This document shows, piece after piece, positions 16,771 to 23,974 of a stretch of 64,000 bases of DNA. Source of the stretch: an uncultured Acetatifactor sp. (GTDB taxonomy: Bacteria > Bacillota > Clostridia > Lachnospirales > Lachnospiraceae); contig CAJUAB010000010.1 in the NCBI GenBank assembly GCA_910583845.1, positions 87,164-151,163 of the forward strand, read 5' to 3'. How positions within the stretch are numbered: position 1 is the first letter of the stretch; each line of letters begins with the position of its first letter. The notes beneath the pieces were generated by a model. The model was not told the DNA's origin. It was given only the letters and a program-made list of their open reading frames with translations, and did not search any database. Both the position numbers and the translations under genes were made by a program.

Positions 16771-18090
16771 TCATCCTCCCTGTTTATTCTCACTGATATA
16801 TATGCTGGCCCTGTTCTGGATGATATTCGCCACATCGTCTATATTCCGGTCCTCATTGAATAGGTACTCCACTTCCTCCAGCAGAATGTTATACAGGTTA
16901 TAGTCAACGGTTGCGTTATTCTCTATCTTACGAATAAGGGACCTCAGTGTTTCGGCATCTTCCTCTGTGATCTCATAGATCTCCACAGGTTCCTCTCCCT
17001 CAAAACGCAGAACCCCCTTTGCCACCTTTTCGCCATTAGCGTCATATTCCGCCCTCATCGCCTCCTCCAGTTTTTGTTCCATGGAACTGACCCGAAGGGG
17101 CAAAGCGTTTGTGATACTGTCCTGATATGCAGGATCAAGAAAACTTCTTATAAAATCCCATGACGCTTCCATGTTTTTACTGGACGCACTGATTCCCATA
17201 GCCAGACTGGCGATTCCCGCCATGGTTCCGCATCCCTGGTCAAACGGGTAGCCAATATACACGGGCGTTCTTCCAAAAAGCATTCTTACGCCGGTTATCC
17301 CACTGGCATCGTCAATGGAAACCGGATACAGAAGGGCCTGCCCCCCGGCAAACATTTCCTTTGCCGAGTATTCATCCGTTATATTCAGATGAAGCGGAAA
17401 CTGATTGGCAAAATGCAGGATTTCCTTGAAGCTCTCCCTGTTGAAGTCACATGTGCCCTCGGCCCAGTCAATATAGTTTTCCAGACTTCCGTAACACATC
17501 ATTCCAAAAACAGCCTTTTTCGTTTCCCCGGGAAAAAGAATGCCATCGTCGCCCAGCATATTGTACGCGTCCTCTAACTGCTGTACATTCATGCCCTCCA
17601 GCCGGGCCAGCTGATCGTTGACCGTGGCATAGCTGTCTATTTTATAGCCGGGCACAAGCACATACAGACTGTCCCCTACCGCGAAGGCATCCAGAATATT
17701 ACAGTAGTAGTCCTGCCTGTCAAATGACTCATCCTCCTGCAGGAAGGGATACAGATCGGCCAGCATGCCGCTGGAAGCGTCAAGGGGCGAATACTGTCTG
17801 CCAAAGTTGATCAGATCCGGGCCTTTCCCTGCGGTAATCTCTATTTTGATCTGGTTCAGAGCTTCGCGCGGGTCCGGATAATTGTCCAGATAATTGACTG
17901 TCTCGATTTTTACATCCGTATGCTTTTCATTATACAGATTTACCCAACGGGATAAATCCGCGCCCCCCAGCGTGGCCAGCGTCAGGGTTTCTATTTCTGT
18001 TTCCGTCTCCGCGTTTGCGGGCGGTCTGACGCCACATCCGGTGAGCAAAAAACAGCCTGCCAGCATAATCCATATACTATTTTTTTTCAT
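16771..18090 (-). CDS. Extracellular solute-binding lipoprotein, family 1, without permease genes
   Basis: A 439-residue lipoprotein with signal peptide and lipobox LLTGC. The body has the family-1 sugar-type binding fold: early LTLATLGGADLSRWVNLYNE, central GKGPDLINFGRQ, and the late SKNMEASWDFIRSFL helix. Such proteins usually deliver sugars or peptides to an ABC importer, but no permease or ATPase lies in this operon. It is sandwiched between two paralogous propeller-like lipoproteins and shares the regulated promoter at 19332-19360. A sensing or signal-capture role is possible (inference). Confidence 0.88.
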   Translation of the reverse strand: MKKNSIWIMLAGCFLLTGCGVRPPANAETETEIETLTLATLGGADLSRWVNLYNEKHTDVKIETVNYLDNYPDPREALNQIKIEITAGKGPDLINFGRQYSPLDASSGMLADLYPFLQEDESFDRQDYYCNILDAFAVGDSLYVLVPGYKIDSYATVNDQLARLEGMNVQQLEDAYNMLGDDGILFPGETKKAVFGMMCYGSLENYIDWAEGTCDFNRESFKEILHFANQFPLHLNITDEYSAKEMFAGGQALLYPVSIDDASGITGVRMLFGRTPVYIGYPFDQGCGTMAGIASLAMGISASSKNMEASWDFIRSFLDPAYQDSITNALPLRVSSMEQKLEEAMRAEYDANGEKVAKGVLRFEGEEPVEIYEITEEDAETLRSLIRKIENNATVDYNLYNILLEEVEYLFNEDRNIDDVANIIQNRASIYISENKQGG

Positions 18091-18131
18091 CCCGCCTCCC
18101 TGATTTATTCAAAACCCCTTTTACAATCCCT

Positions 18132-19208
18132 TTACTGTCCCGATGGCAGATATTTGAGCCAGATGTCGTCGCCCGTCTTTCCCAGCAACAGCAGCCGTCC
18201 GTCAGCCAGAAATGTGAGTGGCCAGAATTCCGTATCACTGTCAAATCCAATATCGGATATCGGCACACGATTATCAAGGATTTCGCTTTCCGGATCACAG
18301 GCCCATACTCCGCTGTACGGGCTGAAAAGCAGCAGATTCGTATCCGTACCTCCGGACATTGCGCTGAAGGTCTCGTCACCCGAAAAACACAGAGGGGAAT
18401 CTTCCTTCATTATGGTACAGCTTTCCACGTCCAACTGGCTGATTTCCAGTTTTTCGTCCATGTAGCCATGGATAAGATAAATCCCGCCATCTTTGCCCAC
18501 GGCAGCCTGGTAAATCCACTTGACCCCCAGGGACTTTGGCGTGAATCTGTGCATGAGCGCGCCCTCTCCGTCAATGATCATACCATCCCTGTTCACGGAC
18601 CATTGCAGATAATATCTGCCCGCCTTATCGATCAGAAACCACCCCGGCATATTTTTTGTATCAAAATAAGCAGAAATATCAATCTCTTTGTCAATCTTAC
18701 CGCTTTCGTCAAGCCGCCGGATAAACCACTGATCCCCCTCAAGGCTCATGAGCAGATGAATCCTTCCGTAAATATCCATAGCAATATTGCAAACATCCAA
18801 TCCCTCCGGATTTTCAATATTCATCCGGCTATGTCCATCTGCGCCAATGGGCATATAATATAAGTCCTGCTCTCCATATGCAAGATATATATTTTCTCCG
18901 TCAAACCGGCATCTGCGCATAGCCCGCAGCAAGTCAATATCATCCTCACTGTGGTAATGAACATCCTCCGTCCGGGTATTTACGGGAATATCCAGCGGTT
19001 TGGGCAAATCCGTGGACTGTTCATCCCTTTCCGTTGGTGCGAAGCCTGAATTGCCGTTGCTGACATCCTGCTGTGGCGGTTCCGCTTCCGTATGGTCCCT
19101 GGGTATCGTTTGGACCGGAATCCTGTCGTCCTGCCCACAGCCAGATAAATAGATTATGGCAATCAGTAATAAGATTAGTCTTCTTTCAATAACCTTAATC
19201 CTACACAT
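18132..19208 (-). CDS. Propeller-like lipoprotein A, first gene of the operator-controlled operon
   Basis: A 358-residue lipoprotein with a signal peptide ending in LSGCG, a low-complexity linker (to about 60), then the same repeated strand pattern as the paralogue at 15655-16764, probably a beta-propeller. The start at 19208 is chosen because GGAG lies six bases before it; an upstream ATG at 19220 has no ribosome site. The transcript would begin near 19325 under the second copy of the operator. The family is not one I can name. Confidence 0.8.
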   Translation of the reverse strand: MCRIKVIERRLILLLIAIIYLSGCGQDDRIPVQTIPRDHTEAEPPQQDVSNGNSGFAPTERDEQSTDLPKPLDIPVNTRTEDVHYHSEDDIDLLRAMRRCRFDGENIYLAYGEQDLYYMPIGADGHSRMNIENPEGLDVCNIAMDIYGRIHLLMSLEGDQWFIRRLDESGKIDKEIDISAYFDTKNMPGWFLIDKAGRYYLQWSVNRDGMIIDGEGALMHRFTPKSLGVKWIYQAAVGKDGGIYLIHGYMDEKLEISQLDVESCTIMKEDSPLCFSGDETFSAMSGGTDTNLLLFSPYSGVWACDPESEILDNRVPISDIGFDSDTEFWPLTFLADGRLLLLGKTGDDIWLKYLPSGQ

Positions 19209-19331
19209 TTTCCGCTCCATTATCTATGAATGTTGAAATATCGCTTGTAATCAACTATATTTCCAAATGCTGGCTACACCGCATTAGTAACTTATATCGA
19301 ATTGGATGCGCACCTGTTTTCCAACAAAATT

Positions 19332-19360
19332 ATTGTATTTCATTTTCTGCTATCAAACAA
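19332..19360 (-). promoter_or_regulatory. Promoter of the lipoprotein/solute-binding operon
   Basis: On the minus strand, TTGTTT (19360-19355) and TACAAT (19337-19332) are 17 bases apart. The -35 box abuts the operator arm exactly as in the radical SAM promoter at 13318-13346. Confidence 0.7.
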
Positions 19361-19406
19361 GTGCCAAAGTTGTCAAGTTTACTTAAACTATTGACAACTC
19401 CGGCAC
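19358..19406. promoter_or_regulatory. Shared operator, imperfect copy (site 2)
   Basis: GTGCCAAAGTTGTCAA (19361-19376) and TTGACAACTCCGGCAC (19391-19406) form an inverted repeat with two mismatches. The left arm matches site 1 (13344-13365) at 19 of 22 positions. The gap between the TTGTCAA half-sites is 14 bases here and 17 in site 1. As RNA it could also fold, but the lack of a clean U-tract and the match to site 1 favour a protein-binding site. Confidence 0.8.
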
Positions 19407-19468
19407 CCGCTTGGCTCCCTGTTCTGTATTCTCATAAAAACGCGTCAAATACCTTCTGCGTTTATGAT

Positions 19469-21166
19469 TCACCCCACTTTCAGGGCACTCCCGATCAGCA
19501 CCTTCTTGCCGCAGAAAGCAAATCCGTATGCTCTGATCCGCTCCTTTACGATTCCCTTCGCCACCAGGCCCGCCATATAGTCTTTCTTCCGAATCTGTTC
19601 CAGGGCCCGCTGTACCGTATCGGCCAGCTCCCTCTCGTCCTCCTCCTGCACCTTGAATTCTATCACAATGGCATTGTCCTCCCGAACTTTGGGCTCCAGC
19701 ATCACGTCATACCGCCCGAATCCGCTCTCCCGGTTCGATGTGATCACATATCTGCCCTCCAGCTCCACCATCAGGCCCAGCACAAAGCCGTGATAAAAAC
19801 GCTCCGGCTCCTCCCCTGCTGCCCCCTTTCCCGTGTCAAAATAGCTGAATACCTCCAGGGTCACTCTGTTCATAAAGGTGTTCATGGCTTTCACGTCATC
19901 TGACAGCAGCGCCTGCAAAAAGGCATTTTTGACCCTGCGGCATCCGTCAAACCAGCCCTCGATCATCTGCTCAAACATGGCCTGCACTTCCATGTTTGTC
20001 AGCTTCAGCTCGTACTCCGCCCTGCGCCTGACAGTACTGAACTCATAATGCACCGCTTTCAGGTATCCGCTGGCCAGCAGCAGGCTCCACACGGCGTCAT
20101 CCCCCTGGTCCAGCTGGCTGAATACAATCTGCTCGTCTAAGGATACGCAAAGGGAATCCCCCTGTAGCAGCCTCTCCATGGTCATCTTGATCTCCGGGCT
20201 TCCCTCCCGGATCAGCTTTCCCACCAGGCTGTTGCTGCTGGAATTGGCCCAATAGGTGCCTGCAACTTTTTTATCCAGAAAATGGATAATGGACCAGGGA
20301 TTATAGATATCCCCGCGTCCCCCAAAGACAAAGCCGTCATACCAGTCCCTGACTTCCTGCCTCCGCCCGGACATCCCATACTCCTCCAGCGCCGCGAACA
20401 CCTCTTCCTCCGTAAAACCAAAACTATCCGCATATTTCTTCGAGGTGGTTGTCACCACCTCCAGGTTGTTCAGATCCGAAAAGATGGATTCCTTACTGAC
20501 CCGGGTAATGCCCGTCATAATCCCGCGTTCCAGGTAAGGGTTTGTCTTGAACGTGGAGTTGAACAGGCTCCTGGTAAAAGCCACCAATTCCTTCCAGTAG
20601 CCATTCACATATGCTTCCTGCATGGGGGTATCATATTCGTCCAGAAGAATGATGGTTTTCCTGCCATAGTACCTTGTGAGATAATCCGACAGCGCCCTCA
20701 ATGACAATGCGGCCGTGCTGTCCGACATGGCGGCGGAAACCTCCCGGTAATACGCCTTTTCCTTCTCATTGAGCAAACCGCTGTTGAGCAGATATTCATG
20801 CTTATTGTACTGCTCTTCTATCATTCTGCACATGTTTTCCCTTGCGCCTTCATAGCAGTTCTCCTTGACGCCGGCAAAACTCAGGAACAGAACGGGGTAT
20901 GTGCCCTGTAAGCCATGATATTTTTCATCCTCCCAGATACGCAGCCCCTCAAACAGATCGCCCCTGTCCGCATACATGGTGGAAAAAAATTTCTCCAGCA
21001 TGCTCATGGTCAATGTTTTTCCAAAACGCCTGGGGCGGGTGATCAATGTCACCACATCATCCGATTCCCACCATTCTTTTATGAAACCGGTTTTGTCCAC
21101 ATAAAAATTGTTTTTGCTGCGCAGGCTCTCGAAATCCTGATTGCCTATACTGACCGTCCTCGCCAT
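19469..21166 (-). CDS. AAA-ATPase-like/PD-(D/E)XK nuclease-family protein, copy 1
   Basis: A 565-residue protein of the AAA-ATPase-like plus PDDEXK_9 architecture. The N-terminal part has a Walker A-like RPRRFGKT (44-51) and Walker B IILLDEYDTP (172-181). The C-terminal nuclease-like domain carries GFGRYDVMLEPK followed by IVIEFKV, matching the D...ExK active site. Members occur in many copies in gut Clostridia and Bacteroidetes; their function is unknown, with mobile-element or defence roles suspected. From residue 176 it is almost identical to the next gene. The start at 21166 is set by MARTVSIGNQDF, shared with its relatives. Confidence 0.88.
   Translation of the reverse strand: MARTVSIGNQDFESLRSKNNFYVDKTGFIKEWWESDDVVTLITRPRRFGKTLTMSMLEKFFSTMYADRGDLFEGLRIWEDEKYHGLQGTYPVLFLSFAGVKENCYEGARENMCRMIEEQYNKHEYLLNSGLLNEKEKAYYREVSAAMSDSTAALSLRALSDYLTRYYGRKTIILLDEYDTPMQEAYVNGYWKELVAFTRSLFNSTFKTNPYLERGIMTGITRVSKESIFSDLNNLEVVTTTSKKYADSFGFTEEEVFAALEEYGMSGRRQEVRDWYDGFVFGGRGDIYNPWSIIHFLDKKVAGTYWANSSSNSLVGKLIREGSPEIKMTMERLLQGDSLCVSLDEQIVFSQLDQGDDAVWSLLLASGYLKAVHYEFSTVRRRAEYELKLTNMEVQAMFEQMIEGWFDGCRRVKNAFLQALLSDDVKAMNTFMNRVTLEVFSYFDTGKGAAGEEPERFYHGFVLGLMVELEGRYVITSNRESGFGRYDVMLEPKVREDNAIVIEFKVQEEDERELADTVQRALEQIRKKDYMAGLVAKGIVKERIRAYGFAFCGKKVLIGSALKVG
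19493..20645 (-). repeat. Near-identical 1.15-kb block, copy 1 (partner at 21272-22424)
   Basis: The block matches 21272-22424 at a constant offset of 1,779 bases with no gaps. Only a few substitutions occur in the first 150 bases, and I see none over roughly the next 970. Similarity drops sharply upstream of 20645 although both genes continue, pointing to gene conversion or a recent partial duplication. Confidence 0.9.
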
Positions 21167-21256
21167 ATTCATATCCTTTCCTGACAGGCAGGGCCGCAGA
21201 TTCGTTCCCCCTGTCAACCCCTGCCATATTGATCCCCGACTTTCATTTATCACCGA

Positions 21257-22945
21257 CTATTCCTGCGATCCGATCAGCACCTTCTTGCCGCGGAAAGCAA
21301 ATCCGTATGCTCTGATCCGCTCCTTTGCGATTCCCTTCGCCACCAGGCCCGCCATATAGTCTTTCTCCCGAATCTGTTCCAGGGCCCGCTGTACCGTATC
21401 GGCCAGGTCCTTCTCGTCCTCCTCCTGCACCTTGAATTCTATCACAATGGCATTGTCCTCCCGAACTTTGGGCTCCAGCATCACGTCATACCGCCCGAAT
21501 CCGCTCTCCCGGTTCGATGTGATCACATATCTGCCCTCCAGCTCCACCATCAGGCCCAGCACAAAGCCGTGATAAAAACGCTCCGGCTCCTCCCCTGCTG
21601 CCCCCTTTCCCGTGTCAAAATAGCTGAATACCTCCAGGGTCACTCTGTTCATAAAGGTGTTCATGGCTTTCACGTCATCTGACAGCAGCGCCTGCAAAAA
21701 GGCATTTTTGACCCTGCGGCATCCGTCAAACCAGCCCTCGATCATCTGCTCAAACATGGCCTGCACTTCCATGTTTGTCAGCTTCAGCTCGTACTCCGCC
21801 CTGCGCCTGACAGTACTGAACTCATAATGCACCGCTTTCAGGTATCCGCTGGCCAGCAGCAGGCTCCACACGGCGTCATCCCCCTGGTCCAGCTGGCTGA
21901 ATACAATCTGCTCGTCTAAGGATACGCAAAGGGAATCCCCCTGTAGCAGCCTCTCCATGGTCATCTTGATCTCCGGGCTTCCCTCCCGGATCAGCTTTCC
22001 CACCAGGCTGTTGCTGCTGGAATTGGCCCAATAGGTGCCTGCAACTTTTTTATCCAGAAAATGGATAATGGACCAGGGATTATAGATATCCCCGCGTCCC
22101 CCAAAGACAAAGCCGTCATACCAGTCCCTGACTTCCTGCCTCCGCCCGGACATCCCATACTCCTCCAGCGCCGCGAACACCTCTTCCTCCGTAAAACCAA
22201 AACTATCCGCATATTTCTTCGAGGTGGTTGTCACCACCTCCAGGTTGTTCAGATCCGAAAAGATGGATTCCTTACTGACCCGGGTAATGCCCGTCATAAT
22301 CCCGCGTTCCAGGTAAGGGTTTGTCTTGAACGTGGAGTTGAACAGGCTCCTGGTAAAAGCCACCAATTCCTTCCAGTAGCCATTCACATATGCTTCCTGC
22401 ATGGGAGTATCATATTCGTCCAGAAGGATAATTACTTTTTTGCCGTAATAACGGGATAAATATATGCATAACATTTTCAGGGAGAAGGACGCCATATTGT
22501 CTTCCATATCCGCCGATATCTGCCTGAAATCATTTTTTTCGCTGTCGCTGAGCAAAGAACCCTGAATCAGAAAGTCGTATCGGTCATACAACAGCTTGAT
22601 CGTGCGGCATATGGCCTTTCTCGCCTGTATAAAAGCCGTCTCCTTGATGTCCGCGAAGCTGAGCATGATCACAGGGTATGTGCCTTGCAGATCGCGGTAT
22701 TTTTCATCCTCCCAGATATGCAGTCCCTCAAACAGATCGCCCCTGCCTGCATATTCCGCCGAGAAAAATTTCTCCAGCATATTCATTGTCAGTGTCTTTC
22801 CAAAACGCCTCGGACGGGTAATCAATGTAACCGTGTCATCCGCTTCCCACCATTCTTTTATAAAACCGGTTTTGTCCACGTAAAAATTGTTTCTCTTCCG
22901 CAGGCTCTCAAAATCCTGATTGCCTATGCTGACCATCCTTGCCAT
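21257..22945 (-). CDS. AAA-ATPase-like/PD-(D/E)XK nuclease-family protein, copy 2
   Basis: A 562-residue tandem neighbour of copy 1 with the same motifs: RPRRFGKT Walker A, IILLDEYDTP Walker B, and nuclease motif GRYDVMLEPK...IVIEFKV. Residues 1-170 differ from copy 1 (for example SAEYAGRGDLFEGLHIW against STMYADRGDLFEGLRIW), whereas the rest is nearly identical. The variable part lies between Walker A and Walker B, which could set specificity. The start at 22945 has GGGG seven bases ahead. It follows the Rpn-type gene at 23020 by 74 bases on the same strand and may be co-transcribed. Confidence 0.88.
   Translation of the reverse strand: MARMVSIGNQDFESLRKRNNFYVDKTGFIKEWWEADDTVTLITRPRRFGKTLTMNMLEKFFSAEYAGRGDLFEGLHIWEDEKYRDLQGTYPVIMLSFADIKETAFIQARKAICRTIKLLYDRYDFLIQGSLLSDSEKNDFRQISADMEDNMASFSLKMLCIYLSRYYGKKVIILLDEYDTPMQEAYVNGYWKELVAFTRSLFNSTFKTNPYLERGIMTGITRVSKESIFSDLNNLEVVTTTSKKYADSFGFTEEEVFAALEEYGMSGRRQEVRDWYDGFVFGGRGDIYNPWSIIHFLDKKVAGTYWANSSSNSLVGKLIREGSPEIKMTMERLLQGDSLCVSLDEQIVFSQLDQGDDAVWSLLLASGYLKAVHYEFSTVRRRAEYELKLTNMEVQAMFEQMIEGWFDGCRRVKNAFLQALLSDDVKAMNTFMNRVTLEVFSYFDTGKGAAGEEPERFYHGFVLGLMVELEGRYVITSNRESGFGRYDVMLEPKVREDNAIVIEFKVQEEDEKDLADTVQRALEQIREKDYMAGLVAKGIAKERIRAYGFAFRGKKVLIGSQE
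21272..22424 (-). repeat. Near-identical 1.15-kb block, copy 2
   Basis: This is the partner of 19493-20645. Homology is so high that the two copies could recombine and delete the 1,779 bases between them, or collapse in a short-read assembly. Confidence 0.9.
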
Positions 22946-23019
22946 ACTCACACCCCTTCCTGATAAGCATAAAATCAGGGGGGAAGTGTATACTTCCCCC
23001 ACTCATAATATGTCTGCTG

Positions 23020-23847
23020 TTATATAATGTCATATTCCTCAAAAAGCCTGTTTCTGAAATCAGGATCATCCAAAACACGATTCAATTCATCAGTGCGGTT
23101 TTCGGATAGAAGTATCTTGATTAAGGAAGCCATCTGATTGCTGCCCACTTCGCGCCCTTCTTCACGCCCCAATTCGATATTCTCCCGGTCTCTCTGCAAT
23201 AAAGTCATATACTCGACCTCCATTTCCTTACTTTCTTTTACCTCGGTAACCTTTTTATGGATCTCTTTTATGAGCGGGCTTCTGGCCCGCGATGCAAAGT
23301 CATCCGTTGTATTCTCCACATAAGAAAGAAATTCCTGCATTTCCGGATCGACATTCTGCATGTTGCCTTTAGTGTTCAGAAAAATCTTGGTAGTCTCATC
23401 TCCCAGTGTGAGGAAAGGGTTTTCTACGCACCTGTTTTCAAATGTGTACATATGACGCCGCTCTCCAAACGGGTCAAAGGTGCAGATGAAAATGACATAG
23501 GATTTTTTCAGTTTCCTGTAATCTTCCCCTGCGGAAATGATGTCAAGGTCAATATTTCCCTGATAGTACCTGGAGCGCTTGGGGAGAATGACCTTTTTAT
23601 GTTTTCCCCGCTCCATCTCCACATTATATACCGTACCCTCGTTGTCATTGAGGTATACGTCCAGCCGGATGCCTTTTCCGTCATAGAGCATATTGATGGT
23701 TTTCTGTGTGGCAGGCACGGAAACTTCCCGTATGGAAACGCCCAGTATTTTCTCCAATACTTTTCTACAGACCTCCTGATCACTCATTACCTTGGCGAAA
23801 AGGAAATCATCCTCCAGATTCAACTGCCGGATAGTTTTGTTTGTCAT
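23020..23847 (-). CDS. Rpn-family PD-(D/E)XK nuclease/putative transposase-related protein
   Basis: A 275-residue protein starting MTNKTIRQLNLEDDFLFAKV, the signature of the Rpn/PDDEXK_2 family. The nuclease core appears as GIRLDVYLNDNEGTVYNVEMER, with D and E-x-E in place of the usual D...E/Q-x-K, then PKRSRYYQGNIDLDII. The C-terminal region (about 200-250) is charged and helical. RpnA of Escherichia coli is a DNA endonuclease promoting RecA-independent recombination. It precedes an AAA/PD-(D/E)XK gene, an arrangement repeated at 61.8-64 kb. The ATG at 23847 has AAGG seven bases ahead. Confidence 0.88.
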   Translation of the reverse strand: MTNKTIRQLNLEDDFLFAKVMSDQEVCRKVLEKILGVSIREVSVPATQKTINMLYDGKGIRLDVYLNDNEGTVYNVEMERGKHKKVILPKRSRYYQGNIDLDIISAGEDYRKLKKSYVIFICTFDPFGERRHMYTFENRCVENPFLTLGDETTKIFLNTKGNMQNVDPEMQEFLSYVENTTDDFASRARSPLIKEIHKKVTEVKESKEMEVEYMTLLQRDRENIELGREEGREVGSNQMASLIKILLSENRTDELNRVLDDPDFRNRLFEEYDII

Positions 23848-23974
23848 AAATGTACCTTTCTTTCTCAAATTATAGCATGATTCTGCCGTTTTGTCAGTTG
23901 GGATTTGAAATTGTTATACGGATCGCGGACAGAAATCTGGCCTTGGTATCCGCCATCGTACACGCTCTGGGATT

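Noticed and set aside
19358..19406. Terminator of the nuclease gene at 19469
   Set aside because: It can fold, but it lacks a clean U-tract and matches the operator at 13343-13399, which lies between divergent starts and cannot be a terminator.
19469..23847. Insertion sequence or transposon
   Set aside because: Rpn-type proteins are distantly transposase-related, but no terminal inverted repeats, target duplications or classical transposase are seen.
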